From positions 28,051-92,050 of the forward strand of contig NZ_QVFV01000005.1 of NCBI RefSeq assembly GCF_004212215.1: DNA of 64,000 nucleotides, written 5' to 3'. The DNA comes from Leptolyngbya iicbica LK. GTDB lineage: Bacteria; Cyanobacteriota; Cyanobacteriia; Phormidesmidales; Phormidesmidaceae. Shown here piece after piece: positions 43,067-51,720 of this stretch. The position numbers and the translations under genes were made by a program. The notes beneath the pieces were generated by a model. It ran no database searches and was not told where the DNA came from. It saw only the letters and a list, made by a program, of their open reading frames with translations. Positions within the stretch are counted from its first letter, which is position 1. Every line of letters begins with the position of its first letter.

Positions 43067-45640
43067 ATGTTAGACGTGCCTTATTCTGCCAATCAACTCC
43101 CGTCCATGCCAGGCGACTCTCCCGACCATATCTTGAAAACGGGCTTAACGGCCCTAAAAGCCGCTGACTATTCTGTCGCGATTGAGCAGTTTGCTCAGTT
43201 GTCGCGCGATCGCACCGTCCCCGCTGCCATTCGTCTCAAAGCTCACATCGGTTGGATCAAAGCCCTCAAAGCGGATGGACAAGCGGCTGCCGCCATTCCG
43301 CTGTGTCAAAAGCTGATCAATCATCCCCAACCCAAAATCCAGCAGTGGGCCAGCGCCACCCTCGCCAGCCTGACACCCGCGACGGATGAGGGGACTCGGA
43401 CCGATGCCCCCCCCGCCACAGACCTCAGCGGCTTTCGCCCTTTAGATAAAGATGGCCCCCCCACCCCTGAGTATCCATCGCCAGCACCGCTGCCCACCCC
43501 CCGACCAGAAATCACAGATCCGAGCGGCTTTCGCCCCCTCGACCCGGAGGCCGAATCGACGGCTGCCTTGCCGCGATCCGCAATGGATGCCCCGGGTTTG
43601 ATCGACCCTCAGGCCGAGCGTTCTTCCCCCCCGGGTTCTGAGGCAGAGGCTTTCGTGCCCTCGACGCCAGTTGCCGATTCTTCTCCGCCCAAGGCCGCGA
43701 AATCTGAGACCGATACCCCGGCGGCTGCCGCCCCGCCGCCGTCACTATTCCATTACGCTGAGCTAAACCAAACCGCCCCGCCAGAAGCCTCCCGCCCAGT
43801 CTCTGAGCCGACTCCAGAGATGGGTAAACCGCTGCCCCCAACCGAGCCAGCAGCCGTCTTAGCATTTCAATCGACCGATCGCCTCGATCGCCCGCGCAAC
43901 TTGCCCACCCCACCTGCATGGCTATGGCAAGCCTGGATCAGTCAGGCTGTTGGCGCGATCGCGCTATTTTGGCTTTGTCGCGCCTTGATGCAGATTACTC
44001 TCGCCGTACTTGCCACCTTTCTAACCCCATTTAGCCGTGTCCTCAATTTCTCCCTACAATGGCGTTTTTACGACTGCACTGGCATCACGCTCGCAATCTT
44101 AATCGCGCTGTTTTTTGCCTCCCCGTGGGTGCTGGATTGGCTGCTGCGCACCACCACCGGACTCAAGCCCCTATCGATTCAAAAGCTGCAAAAGACCCAT
44201 CCTGAGGGGTGCAAATTGCTGCGGCGCATCAGTCAAAAACAAGGCTGGCTGATGCCTCTCCTGCAAGAGTTGCCGACCTCAGTGCCACTAATTTTTAGCT
44301 ATGGTTGGCTGCCTCGCCACACCCGAATTGTCATCAGCCGAGGATTGCTAAAACAACTGACCGATGACGAAATTGCTACGCTGATTGGCTACGAAATGTC
44401 CCATGTCATGAGCCGCACGTTGCCGTTTATGTCACTGGTGGCCGTGCTTTTGCAGCTATGCCATCAGGGCTACTGGCAAGTGGCACAATGGGCCAATCAA
44501 CAAAAAAATCGCTTTTTGCGAATTGCTGCCGCCACGATCACCGCAATTTGCTACGGACTGTATTGGCTGTTTCGCAAGGTGAATGTGTTGGCGGCGCGAT
44601 CGCGGGTGATGTTAAGCGATCGCCAAACCGTCGTGTGGACGGGCAACCCCAATGCGCTCATGCGAGCACTGGTCAAGCTCGACGTGGGCATTGCCGCCGC
44701 CATTGTGCAAACCGGCTACACCCCACCGCTGGTAGAAAGCACCGATTTGCTCACGCCTGTGGGATATGAGGCCGCAATCGGCCTGGGTAGCTTGTTTCCG
44801 GATGCCAGTTTTTTGAACGCGATCGCCTGGGAAATTCACAACCCCTATCGACAGTGGCTCTCGATCAATAGCAGTCACCCAGGGCTGGGGGCTCGGCTTC
44901 GACGATTGACTAGCTATGCCCAACGCTGGCAACTGCAACCCGCCTTACCTCTACCCACATTAGATCCCAACCAAAAATCTCCAAGTTCCCGTTCGAGAAC
45001 TCAATGGGGCGCTTTTCTCACCCAAATTAGTCCCTATCTGGGGCCGATTTTGGGCCTGTCAGTCGCCATGCTGCTCTGGTTCTTAGGCGGCGTTTTTGAA
45101 CCCCTGGGGCTCCGAAGAATCGGTTGGCTATACGGCGATCGCAGTGTCCTTTGGGGCATTTTGCTGCTGGGTTTGGGGATGGGCATCATGATTCGCATCA
45201 ATACTTACTTTCCCGATATCACCGCAGGCAATCGCCTCACTAACCCGCCCTTGCCCAGCCTGTATGAAGATCCCTTGCAGTTGCCGACCCTCAGCCAGCC
45301 CGTGCGGATATCGGGCCAGCTTTTGGGCCGTCCCGGCATTGCCAACTGGCTCGGCCAAGACTTGATGTTGGCGACACCGACTGCCTTGCTCAAGCTGCAC
45401 TTTTTCTCGCCCCTGGGTCCCCCCGGCAATTTGTTGATGCATCCTCGCCACCCCAGTGATTGGGTGGGGCAATCGCTCGAAGTTCAGGGCTGGTACCGGC
45501 GGGGGGCGATCGCCTGGATGGACGTCGACGCATTTTTTCAAACTGGCAAATTGGTGACTAAGGCCAGCCATCCTCTCTGGTCAGTGGCGCTAAGCCTTAT
45601 CTGCTGTGCATTTGGGTTATTCATCCTTGTACGAGGTTAA
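43067..45640 (+). CDS. large membrane M48-like protein with degenerate zinc site
   Basis: 857 residues. The N-terminus (about 15-105) is TPR-like. Residues about 110-280 are Pro/Ala/Ser-rich. Membrane segments follow at about 295-330 and 340-365. The peptidase-like part has the M48 layout (RIVISRGLLKQLTDDEIATL, then GYEMSHVM), but the first zinc ligand of HExxH is replaced: Y442-E443-M-S-H446. The usual Glu ligand near D518 is also not seen (V514 in SRVMLSDRQTV). SSHPGLGARLRRL keeps the M48 C-terminal motif. Two or more C-terminal membrane segments end the protein. It is probably an inactive relative of HtpX. It is divergent from the RsmF-like gene. Confidence 0.82.
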   Translation: MLDVPYSANQLPSMPGDSPDHILKTGLTALKAADYSVAIEQFAQLSRDRTVPAAIRLKAHIGWIKALKADGQAAAAIPLCQKLINHPQPKIQQWASATLASLTPATDEGTRTDAPPATDLSGFRPLDKDGPPTPEYPSPAPLPTPRPEITDPSGFRPLDPEAESTAALPRSAMDAPGLIDPQAERSSPPGSEAEAFVPSTPVADSSPPKAAKSETDTPAAAAPPPSLFHYAELNQTAPPEASRPVSEPTPEMGKPLPPTEPAAVLAFQSTDRLDRPRNLPTPPAWLWQAWISQAVGAIALFWLCRALMQITLAVLATFLTPFSRVLNFSLQWRFYDCTGITLAILIALFFASPWVLDWLLRTTTGLKPLSIQKLQKTHPEGCKLLRRISQKQGWLMPLLQELPTSVPLIFSYGWLPRHTRIVISRGLLKQLTDDEIATLIGYEMSHVMSRTLPFMSLVAVLLQLCHQGYWQVAQWANQQKNRFLRIAAATITAICYGLYWLFRKVNVLAARSRVMLSDRQTVVWTGNPNALMRALVKLDVGIAAAIVQTGYTPPLVESTDLLTPVGYEAAIGLGSLFPDASFLNAIAWEIHNPYRQWLSINSSHPGLGARLRRLTSYAQRWQLQPALPLPTLDPNQKSPSSRSRTQWGAFLTQISPYLGPILGLSVAMLLWFLGGVFEPLGLRRIGWLYGDRSVLWGILLLGLGMGIMIRINTYFPDITAGNRLTNPPLPSLYEDPLQLPTLSQPVRISGQLLGRPGIANWLGQDLMLATPTALLKLHFFSPLGPPGNLLMHPRHPSDWVGQSLEVQGWYRRGAIAWMDVDAFFQTGKLVTKASHPLWSVALSLICCAFGLFILVRG

Positions 45641-46217
45641 GCCACCAATCAAACCAGCCGAAATGTTGCAGCCTCCTCAACAAAGTGTTACCTTTCTTAA
45701 CAGAGTTCCAGTGCACCTAACCGTGACTGACCAATGCAAGTACAGTCGAGTCACTTTACCCACTCGGGGGCTAGGTATGGGTTCTCCTACTCTCAACACA
45801 GCAAGACATACCAGCTACTTTATTCAGGTAGCTGGTTTTTATTACTCAAATTTATGGACAAATTTGGGAGATTACTTCTGCGGCCGACTGCCGTCCATGT
45901 TAAGTTAATTGATGGCTCTCATATGTCAGACAGTTGGATGCAAAGGCTTCAGCGGTACATCCCAAATTTAGTCGCCTGTTGTAGGCTGTGTGGGGGTTGC
46001 AAGGGCAGCAAGTAGCTTTTCGGAAATTGTTGAATCCTTGATTTAACAGTTTTTGTAGCCTCCTTTATTTCATCGGAATTTTTCTGAATTCTAATTTTTT
46101 TCGAGGCTGGCCGTTTATAAAATTGTTGTTCTTTTACAAGTCAAAGATTGCCAATTAAGCATGAAATTGACTCGTTTTGGCAGTTGAAAATAGTGTGTTG
46201 AAAAAGAGGTATCCGCA
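45641..46217. other. 577-base gene-free stretch with a strong terminator and an A+T-rich leader
   Basis: Two parts. The first 200 bases end in a strong terminator at 45810-45842, which either closes the M48-like transcript or ends a small RNA. The second part, about 46000-46217, is A+T-rich with several T-runs and leads into the RRM gene. No convincing gene is present on either strand. Confidence 0.55.
45810..45842 (+). terminator. rho-independent terminator
   Basis: ACCAGCTAC (45810-45818) pairs perfectly with GTAGCTGGT (45828-45836) around a 9-base loop, followed by TTTTTATT. It lies 170 bases after the M48-like stop. Confidence 0.85.
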
Positions 46218-46634
46218 ATGTCTGTGAGAGTCTATGTCGGCAATTTGCCGAAAGATATTGAGCGCGAGCAGCTAGAAGCCGTATTCGCCGAACATTCAGA
46301 GGAAATCGTCTCGGTTAAATTGGTCACTGATCGCAAGACGGGCAAGTGTCGAGGTTTCGGTTTTGTGACGGTCAAAACTGACGAACAAGCCGATGCGTTG
46401 GTGAGCAAGTTCAGTGACTTCACACTTCAAGAAAACACGCTGAAAATTGAAAAGGCTCTGCCTCGTTCTAAGAAAGAGGATGGCGATGCTGATTCTGGGC
46501 GTCGCAAATCGTCTGCCAAAGGACGTAGTAAACCCGCTACCAGTTCTGCAGAAGCGGCACAGCCTGATCCTCGTTGGGCGGGTGAGTTGGAGAAGCTGAA
46601 GGAAATGTTGGCGGCTCAGACTACAGGTTCGTAA
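46218..46634 (+). CDS. RRM-domain RNA-binding protein (cyanobacterial Rbp type)
   Basis: 138 residues. One RNA recognition motif covers residues 1-85, with RNP2 VYVGNL at residues 5-10 and RNP1 RGFGFVTV at about 47-54. The C-terminal third is basic and Ser/Ala-rich (KKEDGDADSGRRKSSAKGRS) and ends in a short helix (DPRWAGELEKLKEMLAAQ). Cyanobacterial Rbp proteins bind RNA, several are cold-induced, and some localise mRNAs to thylakoids. The A+T-rich leader of about 200 bases upstream and the hairpin right after the stop fit post-transcriptional control. The tail is longer than in the Gly-rich Rbp group. Confidence 0.92.
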   Translation: MSVRVYVGNLPKDIEREQLEAVFAEHSEEIVSVKLVTDRKTGKCRGFGFVTVKTDEQADALVSKFSDFTLQENTLKIEKALPRSKKEDGDADSGRRKSSAKGRSKPATSSAEAAQPDPRWAGELEKLKEMLAAQTTGS

Positions 46635-46675
46635 GTAGCTCAGCATTTCTGATGTTCGGATGAACGCTGAGCTAC
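46635..46675 (+). promoter_or_regulatory. 10-base-pair hairpin directly after the RRM stop codon
   Basis: GTAGCTCAGC (46635-46644) and GCTGAGCTAC (46666-46675) are perfectly complementary with a 21-base loop. It starts on the base after the TAA. No T-run follows, so it may stabilise the 3-prime end or be an RNA-binding site and is not a classic terminator. Confidence 0.65.
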
Positions 46676-46859
46676 TCGTAAAACATGGCGGTTCGATAGC
46701 TGAATTCACCCAGAGGGATGAGATTAAGTTGGTTGGGATAGTCTTCTCGCCTGTCACCAGGTCAGGCAACGTGCCTGCGCCAATAGTGATTTAACCCAAG
46801 CGGGAGCCGGATTTCGAGCCTTAGCTAATGCGTCCCGAGTACGTAGCTCTACTTACTTG

Positions 46860-46895
46860 AAAAGGCCAGTCTCACATTTGAGGCGGGCCTTTTTG
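46860..46895. terminator. rho-independent terminator, possibly bidirectional
   Basis: AAAAGGCC (46860-46867) pairs with GGCCTTTT (46886-46893). Inside, GTCTCA pairs with TGAGGC with one wobble, after a single A-G mismatch. Five T residues end the plus-strand side, and the A-run on the left would serve the minus strand. Confidence 0.8.
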
Positions 46896-47259
46896 AGTTT
46901 TGGTATGGGGCTTATGGCGACGTGTTATTCAGATTATGTCGTGCTGCAGGCCGTGGCATTCAGGCTTCCACGCTTTCCGCAGTTACCCAAAAAGACCGCA
47001 GTGATTGAATCGTCTTTCACTCAACCTTCTCAACAATTAGCGACTTGAGCGCAGATCAAGACGCAGATGGCGTGCATTCTCGCGATTGGTTCACTGAATC
47101 CATGGTTGAGGGCAGGTACCAGGTCTATGAAGAGAACCGATAAGCCCAACTTGGGATGGCACCGCACCTGCCTTAGATTGGCTACATCTTTCAACAGTTT
47201 ACCGATCGCTCACCATGAGAACCTGAATCATTGATTCGGCCGGATATTACCGATACGTC

Positions 47260-47787
47260 CTATGCTGCGGATCGTCGATCTAGCGAGGTTTTGAACGACA
47301 AACGCGACAACACACTCTCAAAATCTTGGCGTAATGGCTGTCGGTTATAGTCCGTCAGGGGGGGGATATGTACGAACAGAGCTTGCACTGCCAAATTGTT
47401 ATGGCGAATGTGATCTAACAAATCGTAGTAAAGCGCATTGCAAACAAAGGTGCCAGCATCGTGGCTGATGGTGCTCCACTTAAGCCCAGCGGTTAATGAC
47501 GACAAATCGAGGGCTGTCTCCAGGCGAGTCCCGGCGCGGTGGGCATACCGTTCTAAATTGAGGCGCGATCGCTGCTCAGCCATGCCACAGCAGATGACGG
47601 TCGTCGGGCGATATTGATAGATCGCCGACAACACTTGAGTGGGTGCCAATTGAAAATGCACGGGCAAGTTGCGCACTAATCGAGTGCCTCGGGGCAGGCG
47701 ATCGCGAACGAGCATAATCAGGTCATCAGAAGAATTGGTGGTTTGATGTGCCTTCCAAGGGGCAAAAGTTGTAATAAGCAACGTCAT
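47260..47787 (-). CDS. pyroglutamyl-peptidase I (C15) family protein
   Basis: 175 residues, short for the family (usually 200-215). LLITTFAPWKAHQTTNSSDD is a variant of the TGFEPFGG-NPS start. The three catalytic-type positions are visible: Glu in CCGMAEQRSRLNLERYA, Cys in HDAGTFVCNALYYDLL and His in ALFVHIPPLTDY. C15 enzymes remove N-terminal pyroglutamate from peptides. The shortened N-terminal motifs may change the substrate. It is divergent from hisH, with 240 bases between. Confidence 0.82.
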   Translation of the reverse strand: MTLLITTFAPWKAHQTTNSSDDLIMLVRDRLPRGTRLVRNLPVHFQLAPTQVLSAIYQYRPTTVICCGMAEQRSRLNLERYAHRAGTRLETALDLSSLTAGLKWSTISHDAGTFVCNALYYDLLDHIRHNNLAVQALFVHIPPLTDYNRQPLRQDFESVLSRLSFKTSLDRRSAA

Positions 47788-47890
47788 GAAATTTACTGTA
47801 TGCCAATTAGTTAAAACCCAAGCCGCACAAAGTAGTGACCGATTCCTGATTCCCAGCCGGCAGATTGCTGATAGCGGCTAGTCTTATCTC

Positions 47891-47912
47891 CACACATACA
47901 AGCCCATGTGTG
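47891..47912. repeat. inverted repeat upstream of hisH
   Basis: CACACAT (47891-47897) and ATGTGTG (47906-47912) flank an 8-base spacer in the 240-base divergent region between the C15 peptidase gene and hisH. The position fits an operator or a short hairpin in a leader. Confidence 0.4.
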
Positions 47913-48027
47913 TCAGTTCAGGCATAAAATTGGGCACAAGAGTTGGGGAACATTGACAAATCCTCAAGCCGAGCGTGACGACCCTGTGTAGGATGAGGGT
48001 GGACTGCCGTAGTTTAGGAGGCTAACC

Positions 48028-48672
48028 ATGACTCGTATCGCTGTAATTGACTATGACATGGGCAACCTTCACTCCGCCTGCAAGGGGTTAGAAAAAGCTG
48101 GGGCCACAACGGTGGTCAGCGACAACGTCGCCGACTGGCAAAGTGCCGATGGCATTGTTTTGCCAGGGGTCGGAGCCTTTGACCCCGCCATGCAGCACCT
48201 TAAAGATCGTGACCTGATTGGCCCCATCCACGATATTGTCGCCACTGGCAAACCCTTTTTAGGCATTTGCGTTGGGTTGCAGGTGTTGTTTGACGGCAGC
48301 GAAGAAGGCCAAGAGCCCGGATTAGGCATCATTCCCGGCATGATTCGGCGCTTTCAGCGCGAGCCCGGCATCACCATTCCCCACATGGGCTGGAATCAAC
48401 TCACCCTCACCCAACCGGAACACCCTCTTTGGCAGCACGTTAACACTGATGACTGGGTGTATTTCGTCCATTCGTTTTATCCCGAACCAGCGGATACGAC
48501 GATGACGGCCGCTACAGTGACCCACGGCAGCCAGACGGTGACAGCAGCGGTAGCCAAAGATAACGTGATGGCGGTGCAGTTTCACCCGGAAAAGTCGTCT
48601 ACAGTCGGACTGCAAATTTTGTCGAATTTTGTGGCGGTGATTCAACAACAGACCCCGGCTTTGAGTCGCTAA
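48028..48672 (+). CDS. hisH: imidazole glycerol phosphate synthase, glutamine amidotransferase subunit
   Basis: 214 residues. The start MTRIAVIDYDMGNLHSACKG is typical. The oxyanion loop LPGVGAFDPAM and the nucleophile C81 in FLGICVGLQVLF are present, and the catalytic His-Glu pair is in QFHPEKSS near residue 193. HisH supplies ammonia from glutamine to HisF for IGP and AICAR formation in histidine synthesis. hisF is not nearby, as is common in cyanobacteria. AGGAGG precedes the ATG. The stop TAATG overlaps the rsmD start. Confidence 0.97.
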   Translation: MTRIAVIDYDMGNLHSACKGLEKAGATTVVSDNVADWQSADGIVLPGVGAFDPAMQHLKDRDLIGPIHDIVATGKPFLGICVGLQVLFDGSEEGQEPGLGIIPGMIRRFQREPGITIPHMGWNQLTLTQPEHPLWQHVNTDDWVYFVHSFYPEPADTTMTAATVTHGSQTVTAAVAKDNVMAVQFHPEKSSTVGLQILSNFVAVIQQQTPALSR

Positions 48673-49250
48673 TGCCTCTGCGAATTTATGGCAATCGTCA
48701 GCTCAAGACTGTGCCCGGTCTGGCGACTCGACCGACGACCGGGCGCGTTCGTGAGGCGTTGTTCAATATTTGGCAAGGGTCTATCCGCCACTGCCGCTGG
48801 CTAGATGTGTGTGCGGGGAATGGGAGTATGGGGGCCGAGGCTCTATGCCGAGGGGCCACCACCGTCGTCGGCATCGAAAAGGCTGGCATCGCCTGCCGCA
48901 CGATTCAACACAATTGGCAGCAAGTGGCTCGCCCCGACCAACAGTTCACCCTCATGCGGGGCGATGTCTTGACCCAATTACCCAAGCTTGCCGGGCAGAC
49001 GTTTGATCACATCTACTTTGATCCCCCTTATGATGCGGGTTTGTATGATGCGGTGTTGATGGCGATCGCCCAACACCACCTGCTCGCAAGCGATGGTGAG
49101 TTAGCTGTTGAGCATGATGACCAGTGGACGGCGATCGCACTGCCTACGCTCACTCTCCGCACCCAAAAGCGCTATGGCCGCACCTGTTTATCCTTTTACA
49201 CCGTCCCTGGTGAACCGCCCCTCGACACATCAACTCAGGAGGTTACATGA
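48672..49250 (+). CDS. rsmD: 16S rRNA (guanine966-N2)-methyltransferase
   Basis: 192 residues. MPLRIYGNRQLKTVPGLATR, then PTTGRVREALFNIWQ, is the RsmD start. SAM motif I is WLDVCAGNGSMGAEALCRGA, and motif IV is HIYFDPPYDAGLYD. It methylates G966 of 16S rRNA on the assembling small subunit. Its start shares the A of the hisH stop (TAATG) and its stop overlaps the next start (ATGA), so the three genes form one tightly coupled operon. Confidence 0.95.
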   Translation: MPLRIYGNRQLKTVPGLATRPTTGRVREALFNIWQGSIRHCRWLDVCAGNGSMGAEALCRGATTVVGIEKAGIACRTIQHNWQQVARPDQQFTLMRGDVLTQLPKLAGQTFDHIYFDPPYDAGLYDAVLMAIAQHHLLASDGELAVEHDDQWTAIALPTLTLRTQKRYGRTCLSFYTVPGEPPLDTSTQEVT

Positions 49251-50086
49251 CTGCATCCAGTCTGTCCTTGCCAACGCCTTTGGTGGATATTCAGTGGCTA
49301 GCAGACCATCTGAACGACCCGAACCTTGTCGTGGTGGACTGTCGCTTTGCGCTGGGTGATCCCCAACAGGGCCGGGTCGAATATTTGGCAGGGCATATTC
49401 CCGGAGCGGCTTATCTGGATCTCAACCAAGATCTTTCCAGTCCAGTCGAGCCACATGGCGGTCGCCACCCGCTACCTGACATCGACGAATTCGTTGCCAA
49501 GCTCGAACGTTTGGGGATCGCTTCTCAGCCCGCTACCTCTGTGATTGCTTACGATGCGACGAAGGGCGCGTTTGCCGCTCGTTTGTGGTGGCTGCTGCGT
49601 TATCTCGGCCATGATGCTGTGGCGGTCTTAGACGGTGGCTTGCCCGCTTGGCAGGCAGCGCAGTTGCCCCTGACGACAGAGGTTCCTGAGCGATCGCCGG
49701 GCAAATTTGCGCCGACTTTACAAACTGATTGGGTCGTTGATCGCAGCAAAGTGATTGCGGCACAAACGGAGAGACAAACAGCGCTAATCGACGCGCGATC
49801 GCCAGACCGCTATCAGGGTTTACACGAACCGATTGATCCCGTTGCGGGGGCGGTTCCTCAGGCTTTGAATTTCTTTTGGCAAACCAACTTGAATGAGCAG
49901 GGCTACTTTAAATCTGCGGCAGAACTCACTCAACTCTGGCAACCGCTGCCAGCCGCCGAACAGTCAATTTACTACTGCGGCTCAGGCGTCACGGCCTGTG
50001 TCAATCTCTTAGCCCAAGCCGTTATGGGTCAGGCAATGCCTCGACTTTATGTTGGCGGCTGGAGCGACTGGTGCTCCTACGAGTGA
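49247..50086 (+). CDS. two-domain rhodanese (thiosulfate/3-mercaptopyruvate sulfurtransferase)
   Basis: 279 residues. The first, inactive rhodanese domain has YLAGHIPGAAYLDLNQDLSS, then HPLPDIDEFVAKLERLGI. The second has AVPQALNFFWQTN and the active loop C244-GSGVTAC. The loop sequence CGSGVTA is more like mercaptopyruvate sulfurtransferases than classic thiosulfate rhodaneses (CRKGVTA), so the substrate stays open. It overlaps rsmD by ATGA and is the last gene of the hisH operon. Confidence 0.93.
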   Translation: MTASSLSLPTPLVDIQWLADHLNDPNLVVVDCRFALGDPQQGRVEYLAGHIPGAAYLDLNQDLSSPVEPHGGRHPLPDIDEFVAKLERLGIASQPATSVIAYDATKGAFAARLWWLLRYLGHDAVAVLDGGLPAWQAAQLPLTTEVPERSPGKFAPTLQTDWVVDRSKVIAAQTERQTALIDARSPDRYQGLHEPIDPVAGAVPQALNFFWQTNLNEQGYFKSAAELTQLWQPLPAAEQSIYYCGSGVTACVNLLAQAVMGQAMPRLYVGGWSDWCSYE

Positions 50087-50180
50087 ACCAGCCGTTAGAC
50101 CTAATCTCGCTTCACCGCACAGGGCAGAACATCGAGTCAAGGGACTGAAACAGGCAACAGACAGCCTTGAACTAGGGGCG

Positions 50181-50885
50181 CTAGTCGCCCGGCAACTCGA
50201 GGCAATAGCCCGCACCGTAGACTGTCTTGATGTACTTAGGATGTCTGGGATCGGGCTCAATTTTCGTGCGCAAATGCCGCACATGCACCCGAATCGTCTC
50301 AATATCGTCGTTGGGATCGTAGCCCCACACCTCTTTCAAAATCTCGCTCGGCGATACCGTCTGACCATGCCGTTGGAGCAGGCAATGCAGCAGCTCAAAC
50401 TCTAAGTGAGTCAGCTTCACCGTATTGTCAAACCATAGCGCTTCAAACCGCTCGGGAATGAGGGTCAACGGGCCATAATTCAGAATTTCGCTATGCTTTG
50501 CTGCCTGGGGAATGCGATCAGTTCGCCGCAGCAGTGCGCGCACCCGGGCGAGCATTTCCTCTAGCTCAAACGGCTTGGTGAGATAGTCATCAGCCCCTGC
50601 GTTGAACCCGTCAACCTTATCTTGAGTCTGGCCCAGCGCCGTCAACATCAACACTGGAATCTCGGCGGTTCGAGTATCACGACGTAATCGCTGACAGACT
50701 GTCAAACCATCGACCTTGGGCAACATCAGGTCGAGCATGATCAAGTCAGGCAATAGCTGAACAGCTAAAGCTTGGCCCTTAATGCCGTCGCTCGCCTGGC
50801 TAACATCATAGCCAGCCATCTCGAGGTTGACTGAGACTAGTTCAGAAATTGATGGATCGTCGTCAATAACAAGTATGCGGGGCAT
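50181..50885 (-). CDS. OmpR/PhoB-type response regulator
   Basis: 234 residues. The receiver domain has the acidic pair in [12 protein letters not shown], the phosphoacceptor D52 in [14 protein letters not shown] and the conserved Lys in [14 protein letters not shown]. The winged-helix DNA-binding domain has [20 protein letters not shown], then [20 protein letters not shown] and [15 protein letters not shown]. It resembles a widely conserved cyanobacterial group near NblR, RpaB and RppA, but I cannot tell which. No histidine kinase gene is adjacent, so it is an orphan here. It converges on the sulfurtransferase. Confidence 0.92.
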   Translation of the reverse strand: MPRILVIDDDPSISELVSVNLEMAGYDVSQASDGIKGQALAVQLLPDLIMLDLMLPKVDGLTVCQRLRRDTRTAEIPVLMLTALGQTQDKVDGFNAGADDYLTKPFELEEMLARVRALLRRTDRIPQAAKHSEILNYGPLTLIPERFEALWFDNTVKLTHLEFELLHCLLQRHGQTVSPSEILKEVWGYDPNDDIETIRVHVRHLRTKIEPDPRHPKYIKTVYGAGYCLELPGD

Positions 50886-51720
50886 TATTCAAACCACTTT
50901 CTTTGACTAAAGAGTATTGCATTACAGCTTGAAAAGGATTAACTCGAACTGTTGAAAAATACAAAGATCCTCGTACTACATTATAAGAAACAATAAAGAA
51001 TGTACAGATTTTTGTAGCCGCGACCAAAAGGTCTGAACGCTCAAGAGTCCGCTTTGGGGCCAGGCGTTGACAATCAAGGCGGGTCGAGAGTGATTAACAA
51101 AGCCGTGCTTAGGCGGCCCTGCTCCGTTGCTGGGAGGCGATAAATCTGGCCAGCCTGTAAACAGGTTTTCTAGTCCTTCGCCGCGTGGGGGCTAGTCAAA
51201 TAATTCATTCCTCTCGGCTTTCTTGAAGCGGGCTAACCGAAATTATTCCTAAACGTTTGTTGAACAATAGGAAATTGAAATGATGAGCATTTACTACACT
51301 GCCATTAACTGCCGTCCGTCGTCTTAGTGGATGAAAGCGATCGCTGCATCTTTAAAGTGGTGGAGCGTGCTGGAAAGCCGACTCCGATGCGAGTACACGA
51401 CTTAGAGTGTCAATGCTCCCGATGAATTGCCAGCACGCAAGAAGGGCATTGAGTTTCCCAGCTAAGCCATGTGTGGCCCTTCTTAGTCGAGCTACCTCAA
51501 AGCATGCTGCAAGGATTGAGTGCTCAATGTACGGTCTTTGTCGTGCAGCGATCCCCAGATGAGCGGCAGCTGCGTTGAGTGAGGGTGAAGGAAGAATCCG
51601 ATGCTGTTCTTGCGCTTTGGCAAAGTGCCCATCGGGGAGAGTTGCCTACCCCGGTTCCCAACTTCAGTGCTCAATTGAGAACCGGAGTAGGCAGCAAGCC
51701 GCCGCGCAGCAAATGGGCAA
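50886..51720. other. 835-base gene-free stretch
   Basis: Between the response-regulator start and the glpK stop, both on the minus strand. It should hold the regulator's promoter near 50,890-51,050. The rest has no credible gene; a minus-strand frame from 51492 only overlaps glpK in another phase. A large inverted repeat lies at 51644-51692. It may be the remains of a decayed gene. Confidence 0.5.
51644..51692. repeat. 14-base inverted repeat after glpK
   Basis: GCCTACCCCGGTTC (51644-51657) pairs with GAACCGGAGTAGGC (51679-51692) with one mismatch and a 21-base loop. It lies 29 bases past the glpK stop on the minus strand. No T-run follows, so a terminator role is uncertain. Confidence 0.7.

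Larger units (their letters stand above)
46635..47259. other. 625-base gene-free stretch
   Basis: Between the RRM gene and the convergent pyroglutamyl-peptidase-like gene. It holds the post-stop hairpin and the terminator at 46860-46895. A 63-codon plus-strand frame (46857-47048) starts inside the terminator and is not credible. I see nothing else. Confidence 0.5.

Noticed and set aside
45606..46015. Overlapping plus-strand frames after the M48-like gene
   Set aside because: They cross a strong terminator and show no protein-like composition.
46857..47048. A 63-codon plus-strand frame after the RRM gene
   Set aside because: It starts inside a strong rho-independent terminator and has no ribosome site.
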